A stretch of DNA of 64,000 bases, from the NCBI RefSeq assembly GCF_035917335.1, contig NZ_CP109067.1:3657001-3721000 (forward strand), in the 5' to 3' direction. A model generated the notes under the pieces. It did not search any database and was not told where the DNA came from. It saw only the letters and a program-made list of their open reading frames with translations. The first letter of the stretch is position 1. Each line of letters opens with the position of its first letter. The stretch is from Micromonospora sp. NBC_01813 (lineage in GTDB: Bacteria; Actinomycetota; Actinomycetes; Mycobacteriales; Micromonosporaceae). Below, one piece after another: positions 42,031 through 50,611 of the stretch. A program made the position numbers and the translations under genes.

Positions 42031-43359
42031 GTGACCGATATCCCGCGCTGGGCCGTGTCCAGGACCGCCAAGCTTGCCGCCCTGCCCCTGGGCTTCGCCG
42101 GCCGTACCGTCCTGGGGCTGGGCAAGCGGGTGACCGGGCTCGCCTCCGACGTCGTGTCCGCCGAGATCCAGGAACGCACCGCCGAGCAGCTGTTCAGCGT
42201 GCTCGGGCAGCTCAAGGGCGGTGCGATGAAGGCCGGCCAGGCGCTGTCGGTGTTCGAGGCGGCGCTGCCCGAGGAGTTGGCGGCGCCGTACCGGCAGGCT
42301 CTGACCAAGCTGCAGGAGGCGGCTCCGCCGCTGCCGGCCGCCAGCGTGCACAAGGTGCTGGCCGAGCAGCTCGGTGCCGACTGGCGGGACCTGTTCGTCG
42401 AGTTCGACGATCGTCCGGCCGCGGCGGCCAGCATCGGTCAGGTGCACAAGGCCAGCTGGCGCGACGGTTCCGACGGCGGGCGGGCGGTCGCGGTCAAGGT
42501 GCAGTATCCCGGGGCCGGCGACGCACTGCTGTCCGACTTCAAGCAACTTGCCCGGTTGAGCACGATGTTCCGGGCCATCCAGCCCGGTCTGGACATCAAA
42601 CCGCTGCTCAGCGAGCTGCGGGACCGGCTGGCCGAGGAGCTGGACTACGAGTTGGAGGCCGAGTCCCAGCGGGCGTTCGCCGCCGCGTACGCCGACGACG
42701 ACGAGATCCTGGTACCGGCGGTACTCGCCGCCGCGCCCCGGGTGCTGGTCACCGAATGGATCGACGGCACACCGCTTTCGCAGATCATCGCCGACGGCTC
42801 CCCGGAGCAGCGCGACCACGCCGGCCGGCTGATGTCCGTCCTGCACTTCTCCGCCCCGACCAGGGCCGGCCTGCTGCACGCCGACCCGCACCCGGGCAAC
42901 TTCCGACTGGCCGCCGACGGCCGGCTCGGGGTGGTCGACTTCGGTGCGGTGGCCCGGCTGCCCGGCGGGCACCCCGAACCGATCGGCCGGCTGGTCCGGC
43001 TGGCGCTCGACGGAGACGCCGACGCGGTGGTGGCCGGGCTGCGCGACGAGGGCTTCATCAAGGCGGACACCCCGATCGACGCCCAGGCGGTGCTGGATTT
43101 CCTGCTGCCGATGCTGGCCCCGTTGGCGGCCGAGGAGTTCCAGTTCACCCGGCGGTGGCTGCGCGACGAGGCGACCCGGCTGGCCAACCCGAAGTCACCG
43201 GCGTACCAGTTGAGCCGGCATCTCAACCTGCCGCCGGCGTACCTGCTGATCCACCGGGTGACGCTCGGCTCGATCGGGGTGCTCAGCCAGTTGGAGGCCA
43301 AGGCACCGTACCGCGAGGTCGTCGAGCGCTGGCTGCCCGGCTTCGCGCCGGCAAACTGA
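42031..43359 (+). CDS. ABC1/UbiB-family atypical kinase
   Basis: 442 aa from a GTG. Family hallmarks are present: KxGQ in GGAMKAGQALSVFEAALP, the Ala-rich loop AAASIGQVHKAS in place of a normal glycine loop, AVKVQYPG, the catalytic-type LLHADPHPGNFRL and VDFGAVARLPGG. UbiB-type proteins bind ATP and support lipid or quinone metabolism; the substrate here is unknown. Position equals Rv3197. Co-directional with the ThiF-like gene and closed by a strong terminator. Confidence 0.94.
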   Translation: MTDIPRWAVSRTAKLAALPLGFAGRTVLGLGKRVTGLASDVVSAEIQERTAEQLFSVLGQLKGGAMKAGQALSVFEAALPEELAAPYRQALTKLQEAAPPLPAASVHKVLAEQLGADWRDLFVEFDDRPAAAASIGQVHKASWRDGSDGGRAVAVKVQYPGAGDALLSDFKQLARLSTMFRAIQPGLDIKPLLSELRDRLAEELDYELEAESQRAFAAAYADDDEILVPAVLAAAPRVLVTEWIDGTPLSQIIADGSPEQRDHAGRLMSVLHFSAPTRAGLLHADPHPGNFRLAADGRLGVVDFGAVARLPGGHPEPIGRLVRLALDGDADAVVAGLRDEGFIKADTPIDAQAVLDFLLPMLAPLAAEEFQFTRRWLRDEATRLANPKSPAYQLSRHLNLPPAYLLIHRVTLGSIGVLSQLEAKAPYREVVERWLPGFAPAN

Positions 43360-43400
43360 CCAGCGCGGCCGACCTGCGGCGTCCGGGGCGACCTGTACGG

Positions 43401-43437
43401 CGCGGGGCCGCAGGGAGATCGTCCCTGCGGCCCCGCG
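43401..43437. terminator. Strong hairpin terminator
   Basis: CGCGGGGCCGCAGGGA and TCCCTGCGGCCCCGCG arms, a perfect 16-bp stem with a 5-base loop. It separates the convergent ABC1-kinase and whiB7 transcription units. Confidence 0.88.
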
Positions 43438-43486
43438 TCGGTGTGAGTTGGGCCAGCCGGGCCCCGTTGGTCGGGGCCCGACTCGG

Positions 43487-43630
43487 TCAGCGCCCGCCGA
43501 GGATGCCGGCCCAGCGGTGCCGGGCCTGCATTGCGACGGTACGGGCGGGTCGGGTTGCCTCAGTGCGCGCGGTGCCGGCCTGAGGCGATTGCATTCGCGT
43601 TCGGGAGAGCGCTTCGTAGAGCAGATGCAT
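43487..43630 (-). CDS. Small basic hypothetical protein
   Basis: 47 aa from the ATG at 43630, with AGGAG eight bases upstream. Sequence MHLLYEALSRTRMQSPQAGT then ARTVAMQARHRWAGILGGR: an amphipathic basic helix without motifs. The good ribosome site and its place about 100 bases after whiB7 support translation; it may share the whiB7 transcript. No function can be given. Confidence 0.55.
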   Translation of the reverse strand: MHLLYEALSRTRMQSPQAGTARTEATRPARTVAMQARHRWAGILGGR

Positions 43631-43727
43631 GACGGACACTCCTGTGACGGTCGGTGCGGAATCTCTGTTCACGGTGCTGGTGGGTGCCGCCGGCGTCCGG
43701 CCGGCGATCGCCGTGTTCGGATGCATG

Positions 43728-44132
43728 TCAGGCCGCCAACCGGACGGCGCGGTGGGAGTCGCCGACTCCGTTGGCCGCCATCCGTGCCGCGACCTCGACC
43801 TGCAGGGCCTCGTCACGGGCGACGTCCTCCTTACGGGGGCGGCCACGCGGCCGCTTGCGTGGCACCACGGCACCACGCTCGAAGATCTCGCCACCCCAGA
43901 CGCCCCACGGCTCGGCCCGCTCGACAGCGCCGGCCAGGCACTGCACCCGCAGCGGGCAGTCCACGCAGAGCGACTTGGCCAGCTCCAGTTCGGTCGGGGA
44001 GTCGGAGAACCACAGGTCAGGGTCGAACTTCCGGCACGGCAGGCCTGCCAGCACCTCCGGCTGGCCGGTTCCGGCCGGCCGGCAACCCGGCTGGGAGACA
44101 CTGCGGTCGAGAGTGGCCAACGCCAGACTCAT
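43728..44132 (-). CDS. whiB7: WhiB7 redox-sensing transcriptional regulator
   Basis: 134 aa from the ATG at 44132, with AGAGGTGA upstream. The Fe-S cluster cysteines are C33, C56, C59 and C65 (LPCRKFDPDLWF, LCVDCPLRVQC), followed by the turn GVWGG (77-81) and the AT-hook RGRPRK (96-101) that marks WhiB7. It activates intrinsic antibiotic-resistance genes with the principal sigma factor and typically itself. Position matches Rv3197A. A terminator-like attenuator in its leader (44203-44245) indicates induction by translation stress. Confidence 0.95.
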   Translation of the reverse strand: MSLALATLDRSVSQPGCRPAGTGQPEVLAGLPCRKFDPDLWFSDSPTELELAKSLCVDCPLRVQCLAGAVERAEPWGVWGGEIFERGAVVPRKRPRGRPRKEDVARDEALQVEVAARMAANGVGDSHRAVRLAA

Positions 44133-44202
44133 CGCCCGGTCACCTCTTTCTTTCGCTTCGATCTTGTGGATCGCTTCCGACGTGCTCGTACTTTGCGGTC
44201 GC

Positions 44203-44245
44203 AAAAAAATTAAGGCCGCGGATCCCGGTTACGGGTTCCGCGGCC
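44203..44245 (-). promoter_or_regulatory. Transcription attenuator in the whiB7 leader
   Basis: On the minus strand, GGCCGCGGA pairs with TCCGCGGCC, with an inner CCCG/CGGG stem, followed by TTAATTTTTTT: a textbook intrinsic terminator 70 bases before the whiB7 start. It does not close any gene except the short upstream ORF, so it must act as an attenuator, as described for whiB7 in other actinomycetes. Confidence 0.85.
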
Positions 44246-44290
44246 TCGAGGTGAGCCGGTTGGTCTGTGTCAGACCGGCCTTCCTCGAGG
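44244..44290 (-). promoter_or_regulatory. Competing upstream hairpin in the whiB7 leader
   Basis: On the minus strand, two CCTCGAGG copies (44283-44290 and 44244-44251) can pair, with inner GCCGGT/ACCGGC or GGTCTG/CAGACC pairing. The distal copy shares two bases with the terminator arm, so the stems compete at the base. The stop codon of the upstream ORF (44270-44272) lies in the apical part. Confidence 0.6.
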
Positions 44291-44635
44291 GGGAACACCG
44301 CGGGCAGCATCCATGAACGGCTTCTTGACCGTCGGGATGGTGGTGCGGACGCTGCCCTCAGAGCTGATGCTGCCGTTGCTCGCCGTCGCTACGGACGCGC
44401 CACGGTGCCGCAGCCATGCCTGCGCCCGCTGGGCCTGCTCTTCGACGATCTGGCGCCGACCGGACGGACCGGTGGGCACCGCGGCGACGGTGAGCTGGGC
44501 GTTGCGGGTCGGCTGGAGCTGCACCTGGTGCGACCCGGTCAACAGACCGGTGGTCGCGACGGCGGTCAGATAGCCGCCGACCGTCGGAGCGCAGGCAGCA
44601 GTCGGCACCGACGTCGGGATCACGTTGATCGCCAT
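44270..44635 (-). CDS. Upstream ORF of whiB7, hypothetical protein
   Basis: 121 aa from the ATG at 44635, with the near-perfect ribosome site AGGAGGTGA five bases upstream. It opens MAINVIPTSVPTAACAPTVGG, has a middle basic helix (GRRQIVEEQAQRAQAWLRHR) and no known domain. It stops within the whiB7 leader hairpin, 137 bases before whiB7. Either it is an independent small protein between uvrD2 and whiB7 or the leader ORF whose translation controls the attenuator; the two are compatible. Confidence 0.75.
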   Translation of the reverse strand: MAINVIPTSVPTAACAPTVGGYLTAVATTGLLTGSHQVQLQPTRNAQLTVAAVPTGPSGRRQIVEEQAQRAQAWLRHRGASVATASNGSISSEGSVRTTIPTVKKPFMDAARGVPPRGRPV

Positions 44636-44727
44636 CGTCGTCACCTCCTGCCTGAACTCGTCACGGAAACCCTGGGCACCCCGGTCGAGCAGCCAGAACG
44701 CCACTGCTCGCGAGGTGTGAACTGAGG

Positions 44728-46941
44728 CTAAGCCTCTTGCGTGGCCGGGGGCAAACCATTTTTCGGGTCGGATTCCGAACTTTTTTGCGGAGCAAGATCA
44801 TCTACGGCTGCACCGCCGACCAGCAGGCGCACCGCTTCGCCGTAAAGGCCCAGCTTGCGGGGGCCGATCCCGGCGATCGCCAGCAGCTCGGCGTCGCCGC
44901 CCGGCAGCCGCTCGGCGATCGCCAACAGCGTCGCGTCGGTGAACACCACGTACGCCGGGACCCGTTGTTCCCCCGCCACCCGCGAGCGCCACGTCCGCAA
45001 CCGCTCCAGCAGCTCCTCGTCCAGATCGGACGGGCAGGTGGCGCACCGGCCGAGTTTGCGGTCGACCCCGGCCAGCAGGGTCGTCCCGCAGACCCGGCAG
45101 GACACCGGCTGCCCGCGACGCCGCTGGCCCGGCTTGTCCCCCGACGAAGCGCCGCGCTGCGCGCCGCCGCCCCCGCCTGCGTCGGAGCGGTCCAGCTGCG
45201 GCAGGAACCGGCACGGCCGGCGGGCCCGGCCGGCGGGTGAGCGGGCCAGCCCGTAGGAGAGCCAGAGCCACTGCCGGGCCCGGGTCACCCCGACGTAGAG
45301 CAGCCGGCGCTCCTCCTCTACCTGCTCCGGCGTCCGGGCGTACGTGGTGGGCAGCGTCCCGTCGGCGAGCCCGACCAGGAACACCGCGTCCCACTCCAGG
45401 CCCTTCGCCGAGTGCAGCGACGCCAGCGTCACCCCGGCGACCGTCGGCACGTGCTGCGCCGCCGCCCGACGCGCCAACTCGGCGCAGAAGTCGGCCAACG
45501 ACACCGACCGCTCGCTGACCGCCGCCTCCCCCACCGGCACCAGCACCGGCTGGGCGGCGGTCTCCTCAGCCAACTGCACCAACGCCGCCAGGGCCTCCCA
45601 GCGCTCCCGTGCCGCCCCGCCGGGCGGCGGCTGGCCCGGCGCCCACCCCGTCGCCGACAACGCGGCCACGACCGCCTCCACCAGCGGCGTCTCCCCCGGC
45701 GTCGACCGGACGGCGGAGCGCAGCGCCACCATCGCCTGGCGTACCTCGGCGCGTTCGAAGAACCGCTCCGCGCCCTGCACCGTGTACGGCACCGACGCCT
45801 CGGCCAACGCCTTCTCGTACGCCTCGGACTGGGCGTTGGTCCGAAACAGCACGGCGATCTCGGCGGCCGGCGTACCCGCCTCGATCAGTTGCGCGCAGCG
45901 GGCCGCGACCGCCGTCGCCTCGGCCGGTTCGTCGGTGAAGATCCGCACGTCCGGCTCCGGGCCGGGCGGCCGCTGGCCAACCAGCTCCAGCCGCAGCCGG
46001 GCCTCGGTGCCCCGGGCCTGCTTGATCACGGCGTTGGCCAACCCCACCACCTGCGGCGTCGAGCGGTAGTCGCGGACCAGCCGGACCACCACCGCGTCGC
46101 GGTGCCGGCGGGCGAAGTCGACCAGGTACGCCGAGGTGGCCCCGGTGAACGAGTAGATGGTCTGGCTCGCGTCCCCGACCACCGTCAGGTCCTCGCGCCG
46201 CCCCATCCACGCCTCCAGCAGCCGCTGCTGCAGTGGGTTGACGTCCTGGTACTCGTCGACCACGAAGTGGCGGTACTGCCCGCGTACCTGCTCACCGACG
46301 TCGGAGTGCTCCTCGATCCCCCAGATCGCCGCCCGCAGCACATCCTCGAAGTCGATCACCCCGTTGGCCCGTTTGATCTGCTCGTAGCCGGCGAACACCT
46401 CGGCGACCTTGGCCGGGTCGTGCTGGGTCTCCCGCAGCGCCTTGGCCGCCGCGACGGCGTACTCGCCCGGCTCGACCATCGACGACTTCGCCCACTCGAT
46501 CTCACCGGCCAGGTCGCGGGCGGCGGCCCGGTCGGTACGCACCCCGACCCGCCCGGCGGCGAGGGTGACCAGTCGGACCTTGCTGTCCAGCAGCTCCGGC
46601 ATCTGCCGGCCGCTCAGCAGCCGGGGGGCGAAGTAGCGCACCTGGCGCAACGCGGCGGCGTGGAAGGTGCGTGCCTGCACCGCACCGGCGTCCAGCGCGC
46701 CGAGCCGGGCCCGCATCTCGGCCGCCGCCCGCGCGGTGAAGGTGACCGCCAGCACCTGCCGGGCCGAGATCTCGCCGGACAACACCCGGTAGGCGATCCG
46801 GCTGGTGATCGCCCGGGTCTTGCCGGTGCCCGCGCCGGCCAGGATGCAGACCGGGACAGCCGGCGCGACCACCGCCGTACGCTGCTCCGGGTCCAGCCCG
46901 GCCAGTACGCGTTCGGGACCTGAGTCGCTGTACTCCGTCAC
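44728..46941 (-). CDS. uvrD2: ATP-dependent DNA helicase UvrD2
   Basis: 737 aa. SF1A helicase motifs: Walker A AGAGTGKT (35-42), DEYQDVNPLQ (motif II), GDASQTIYSFTGA (III), and SLHSAKGLEWDAVFLVG with VTRARQWLWLSYG (V-VI). The C-terminus has the tetracysteine motif CRVCGTTLLAGVDRKLGRCATC, then an HRDC domain (YVVFTDATLLAIAERLPG, then LLAIAGIGPRKLGLYG), the combination that defines mycobacterial UvrD2 (Rv3198c). It unwinds 3'-tailed DNA in repair or replication. Divergent from mycoredoxin. Confidence 0.95.
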   Translation of the reverse strand: MTEYSDSGPERVLAGLDPEQRTAVVAPAVPVCILAGAGTGKTRAITSRIAYRVLSGEISARQVLAVTFTARAAAEMRARLGALDAGAVQARTFHAAALRQVRYFAPRLLSGRQMPELLDSKVRLVTLAAGRVGVRTDRAAARDLAGEIEWAKSSMVEPGEYAVAAAKALRETQHDPAKVAEVFAGYEQIKRANGVIDFEDVLRAAIWGIEEHSDVGEQVRGQYRHFVVDEYQDVNPLQQRLLEAWMGRREDLTVVGDASQTIYSFTGATSAYLVDFARRHRDAVVVRLVRDYRSTPQVVGLANAVIKQARGTEARLRLELVGQRPPGPEPDVRIFTDEPAEATAVAARCAQLIEAGTPAAEIAVLFRTNAQSEAYEKALAEASVPYTVQGAERFFERAEVRQAMVALRSAVRSTPGETPLVEAVVAALSATGWAPGQPPPGGAARERWEALAALVQLAEETAAQPVLVPVGEAAVSERSVSLADFCAELARRAAAQHVPTVAGVTLASLHSAKGLEWDAVFLVGLADGTLPTTYARTPEQVEEERRLLYVGVTRARQWLWLSYGLARSPAGRARRPCRFLPQLDRSDAGGGGGAQRGASSGDKPGQRRRGQPVSCRVCGTTLLAGVDRKLGRCATCPSDLDEELLERLRTWRSRVAGEQRVPAYVVFTDATLLAIAERLPGGDAELLAIAGIGPRKLGLYGEAVRLLVGGAAVDDLAPQKSSESDPKNGLPPATQEA

Positions 46942-47035
46942 GGGTAGGAATCATCGCAGCCCCGCCCGACGTTGCACCGGCTAGCCCGGGCGCCCACCCG
47001 GGCTGGACACCGTCCCCGACTGGGAGGATCAACCG

Positions 47036-47281
47036 ATGTTGACCATGTATTCGACGAGCTGGTGCGGTTACTGCCACCGACTGAAGTCGCAGTTCGACCG
47101 GGAGAAGATCCCGTACGAGGTGATCGACATCGAGCGGGACACCGACGCCGCCGCCTACGTCATGGGTGTCAACGGCGGCAATCAGACGGTGCCGACGGTA
47201 CGATTCGCCGACGGTTCGGCATTGACGAACCCGAGCATCGTTCAGGTCAAGCAGCGACTGGCGGAGATCACGACGAGCTGA
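47036..47281 (+). CDS. mrx1: Mycoredoxin (glutaredoxin-fold, CGYC)
   Basis: 81 aa from the ATG at 47036, with GGGAGGA upstream. A short thioredoxin fold with active site CGYC at 10-13 (YSTSWCGYCHRLKSQFDREK), the cis-Pro loop QTVPTVRFADG and a normal C-terminal helix. Mycoredoxins reduce protein-mycothiol mixed disulfides. Position corresponds to Rv3198A beside uvrD2. Confidence 0.94.
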   Translation: MLTMYSTSWCGYCHRLKSQFDREKIPYEVIDIERDTDAAAYVMGVNGGNQTVPTVRFADGSALTNPSIVQVKQRLAEITTS

Positions 47282-47441
47282 GTCGCACTCACGGTCCGTC
47301 CCCCACCGTCCACAACGTCGCATTTGGCTAACACGCCCGGCGGAGGACCCCATCCGGGCAGCAACCGGTCCATACTGTTTCGGGCCGCGACGCACATCGC
47401 CGCGACAATGGCGGACATCAACGGATCGGGGGGATTTTCCG

Positions 47442-48575
47442 GTGCAGCCCGAGCAGCCCATACCCAGCCCGACCCTGCGTCGCCGCCGACTCGGCAGCGA
47501 GCTGAGGCGGCTGCGAGAAAGCGCCGGACTGACCGGCGAGCAGGTGATCGAACGGGTCAACTGGGCGTCTGCGTCCAAGCTCTCCAGGCTGGAGAACGGG
47601 CGCAGCCGCCCAGGAGTCGGCGATGTGATGGATCTGCTCGATCTGTACGGCGTCACCGGCGACGAACGCGACGAGTTGGTCGCGATCGCCCGGGACGCCG
47701 GCAACACGCGGGCATTCCTCAGCGCGTACAAGGTGATGACCAGCCGGCAACGGGCGTACGCCGAGCTGGAGGCCGGATCCATCGCGATCCAGGAGTACGG
47801 CGCGGTCATCATTCCCGGGCTGCTGCAGACACCGGCCTACGCGAAGGTCCGCATCCTGGCGGCCCGGCCACTGGGCGGCACCGCCGAGCAGCAGGCGGCC
47901 GGCACCAAGACCAACGGCGCGAAGTCGGCAGGTCAGAAGTCGACCGGCCCGAAACGCAACGCCGACGACCCGGACACCGAGGTCGCCGCCCGCCAGTCCC
48001 GGCAGTCCATGCTGCTGCGCGGCAACGGGCTGCCCCGCTACACGGCCGTCCTGGAGGAGTCCGCGCTCGGCCTGCGCTGCGGGCCGCCCGACGTCATGGT
48101 CGAGCAGCTGCAGCACCTGCGTAACATGGCCGCGTTGGCCAACGTCACCCTGCGGGTGCTGCCGCCCAACGCGACGATCGCCTCGTGGTTCCTGTCCGAG
48201 ACCGCCTTCTCGATCTACCACTTCGCCGACCCGGACCCCAGCGCGGTGGCGATCGAGACGCTGGCCGCCGACTTCATCGTCAACGAGGCCCCGGCGCTGC
48301 AGCGGTACGGCCAGGTCTTCGACTGGCTCTGCGAGGCGGCCCGCGACCCGGCCGAGTCGATCGACTGGCTCACCGAGGAGATCGGCCGGCACGTCGCCGC
48401 CGGGGCGACCGAGCTCGGCACGGTCCACCCCGACCCCGAATCACCCACCACCCCTGCCCCGCTGTCCCTGCCCGCCACGGGCGGGGCGGGTCCTGGCCGA
48501 CCGGCCGGGCCACCCACTCAGCGTGGCCCGCAGGAGCAGGCCACGCGCCGGACCGAGCAGGCGACACCGGATTGA
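47442..48575 (+). CDS. XRE-family regulator with DUF5753 domain
   Basis: 377 aa from a GTG. The HTH lies near 15-70 (RRLGSELRRLRESAGLTGEQ, SASKLSRLENGRSRPGVGDV). The DUF5753 part follows (IQEYGAVIIPGLLQTPAYAK, RQSRQSMLLRGNG, AVLEESALGLRCG, LRVLPPNATIA). Between them is an unusual Gly/Ala/Lys insert (about 145-175). The C-terminal 40 residues are Pro/Gly-rich. It forms the standard pair with the DUF397 gene 40 bases downstream. Such pairs influence development and antibiotic production in actinomycetes. Confidence 0.92.
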   Translation: MQPEQPIPSPTLRRRRLGSELRRLRESAGLTGEQVIERVNWASASKLSRLENGRSRPGVGDVMDLLDLYGVTGDERDELVAIARDAGNTRAFLSAYKVMTSRQRAYAELEAGSIAIQEYGAVIIPGLLQTPAYAKVRILAARPLGGTAEQQAAGTKTNGAKSAGQKSTGPKRNADDPDTEVAARQSRQSMLLRGNGLPRYTAVLEESALGLRCGPPDVMVEQLQHLRNMAALANVTLRVLPPNATIASWFLSETAFSIYHFADPDPSAVAIETLAADFIVNEAPALQRYGQVFDWLCEAARDPAESIDWLTEEIGRHVAAGATELGTVHPDPESPTTPAPLSLPATGGAGPGRPAGPPTQRGPQEQATRRTEQATPD

Positions 48576-48615
48576 CGGCCGCCAGCGTGGTCCGCTTGAC
48601 CAGCAAGGAGCAGGA

Positions 48616-48852
48616 ATGAACCCAGCAGATCAGTCCGGCGCGCCCATCACCGGGGCGGCCGTGCCCGCCTGGCACAAGAGCAGCCGCAGTCAGAGCACCA
48701 ACTGTGTGGAGGTCGGACCGCTGGCTGGCCAGAGCGCCCCGGTGCTGATGCGCGACAGCAAGGACCGCACCGGGCCCGTGCTGTCGTTCGACCGGGACAC
48801 CTGGCGTGACTTCATCGACAGCGCGAAGTCGGGCGAGTTCGACCTGAGCTGA
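48616..48852 (+). CDS. DUF397 domain protein
   Basis: 78 aa from the ATG at 48616, with AAGGAGCAGGA upstream. The DUF397 core is complete: PAWHKSSRSQSTNCVEVGPL, then VLMRDSKDRTGPVLSFDRDT and WRDFIDSAKSGEFDL. It acts with the preceding XRE/DUF5753 regulator, in some cases as its antagonist. Confidence 0.93.
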   Translation: MNPADQSGAPITGAAVPAWHKSSRSQSTNCVEVGPLAGQSAPVLMRDSKDRTGPVLSFDRDTWRDFIDSAKSGEFDLS

Positions 48853-49139
48853 CCGCATCGATCCGTGCCGGACAATCGTCCGGGACGGGCGGAACGAGCC
48901 GGGTGGCCGCCGCCACCCCGACCCGGCTCGATCCCGTTCTACCGCCCCACCGCAGCCCCCCGCACCACAAGGACCATCGTCGATCCCCCGAACGGTCACC
49001 CGGATCGATCCGATTGTCAGGTTTAACCGGTCGCCATTCCGGGTTCTCCACCTGTGGATACATCCGATGGAAGTTCCACGCAATTCCGGAAACCGCCATC
49101 GGCCGTCCCACAGTCGGTCACGGTTTCCCGGAGTCGCTC

Positions 49140-49391
49140 GTGCGATATCTGATCGTCCGCACGGAGATCCGTGCGGTGGCACACGACGAACTCATCGCCG
49201 CCGTCACCAACGGCCAATGCATTCGCGACGAGCGGAACACCCCCGAGCTACGCCGGCAGACGGTCTGCGCCGAAGACCGCGACGCGGCGATGCGGCTCGC
49301 CAGAGCCCTGTCCACGGTCGGGTCCGTCCGCTCCGGCCGGCAACGGGTCAAAGTCGTCCCGCTCCCGATCGCCGGGGCGGCCCCGACCTGA
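49140..49391 (+). CDS. Small hypothetical protein
   Basis: 83 aa from a GTG at 49140 (MRYLIVRTEIRAVAHDELIA). It is basic with an Arg-rich helical middle and no motif I recognise. The first codons overlap a palindrome, CCGCACGGA-GA-TCCGTGCGG (49156-49175), that could form a hairpin in the mRNA. It lies downstream of the DUF397 gene after about 290 bases without a feature. Modest confidence that it is translated. Confidence 0.5.
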   Translation: MRYLIVRTEIRAVAHDELIAAVTNGQCIRDERNTPELRRQTVCAEDRDAAMRLARALSTVGSVRSGRQRVKVVPLPIAGAAPT

Positions 49392-49594
49392 CCGCCGGCC
49401 CCCGATACGACCGTCGTCGACCGGCCGGCCCGCCACACCAGCCACGGCCACGCCGGCCGACACGGGCGAAGACCCCGGCCCGATGGGCAGCGCGGCAACG
49501 GTGCCCACGGGCCGGGGTTGTCCGCAGATCGGACCCGGTGACCCGCAGCCGAGCAGGCGCTGCGGCCCGACGGTGACCCGATGCGGCGTCGCCG

Positions 49595-50611
49595 TCAGTC
49601 GGCCACCCAGCTGTGGATCAGGTAGGCGGCGATCGACGCCGGCGGTGCCAGCCGGACCACGAAGCCGTCGCCGGAGTCGACCCGCTCGCCGGCGAGGATC
49701 GCCGACACCTCGGCCCGGCTGAACCAGCGGGCCCGGACGATCTCCTCCGGGTCCGGCCGAATCGGCTGCTCCGGGTCGACATACGCCAGATAGCCCAGCA
49801 TCAGGGTGCCCGGGAACGGCCAGGACTGGCTCGCGACGTAGGCCGACCGGGACAGGGTCATCCCCACCTCCTCGGCCACCTCCCGGGCGACCGCCGCCTC
49901 CGCCGACTCGCCCGGCTCCACGAACCCGGCCAGGCAGGAGTAGAGCCGGTGCTGCCCGTCGCCGCGGCGCGCGTGGTGGTTGGCCAGCAGGCAGCGCCCG
50001 GCCGGCCCGGCCACACCGTCGGTCAGCAGCGCGATCACCGCCGGATCGGTACGCGGCCAACTACGGGCCCCACCACTGTCCACCCGGGACCACCCGCCGT
50101 CGACGGCCCGGGTCGCCAGCCCGGTCGACGCCGCGTACGGATGTCGGGCATGCCAGCTGACCAGGGCCGCCGCCGTGGTGAACAGCCCGGCGTCGCGGTC
50201 GCCGAGCAGGTGACCGACGTCGCGCACGGTCACCAGCCGGGCGGCCGGCGAACCGTCGGCGTCCGACCCGGCGGCACTCAGTACGGCGTCGACCGCGAAG
50301 ATCGGGGTGCCGTCGTCATCCGTACCGAGAAAGATCCGATCCTCGACCGCGACGGCCGGTGCCTGCTCCGGGCCGACCAGCACCAGTCCCAGCCCAGCAC
50401 CGGCGCCGTCGTCGCGGACGAACGCCCGCCCGCCGGCCGCCGAGTCGACCACCAGCACCCGCGACCGGTCCCACGCCCGCGCCAACCACTGCGGATCGGT
50501 ACGGTGCCGCGCCGCCCGGTCCACCGACGCGCGCGCCAACGGCGGCGGCCCGACGTCACCGACGGTCACCTCGGATCCGCTGTTCACCCCGCCGTGCGAC
50601 CCGGTGTTCAC
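49595..50611 (-). CDS. nudC: NudC-like NAD(H) pyrophosphatase (Nudix)
   Basis: 338 aa. The Nudix box is at 229-251 (GFVEPGESAEAAVAREVAEE, then VGM), followed at 261-269 by SQSWPFPGT, the NADH-specific SQPWPFPxS motif with two changes. YPRTDPAVI appears as WPRTDPAVIALLTDG. The zinc-ribbon cysteines that precede it in most NudC proteins are missing. The enzyme should hydrolyse NAD(H) or remove NAD caps from RNA. Corresponds to Rv3199c. Its start overlaps the M16 peptidase stop by 4 bases. Confidence 0.88.
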   Translation of the reverse strand: MNTGSHGGVNSGSEVTVGDVGPPPLARASVDRAARHRTDPQWLARAWDRSRVLVVDSAAGGRAFVRDDGAGAGLGLVLVGPEQAPAVAVEDRIFLGTDDDGTPIFAVDAVLSAAGSDADGSPAARLVTVRDVGHLLGDRDAGLFTTAAALVSWHARHPYAASTGLATRAVDGGWSRVDSGGARSWPRTDPAVIALLTDGVAGPAGRCLLANHHARRGDGQHRLYSCLAGFVEPGESAEAAVAREVAEEVGMTLSRSAYVASQSWPFPGTLMLGYLAYVDPEQPIRPDPEEIVRARWFSRAEVSAILAGERVDSGDGFVVRLAPPASIAAYLIHSWVAD

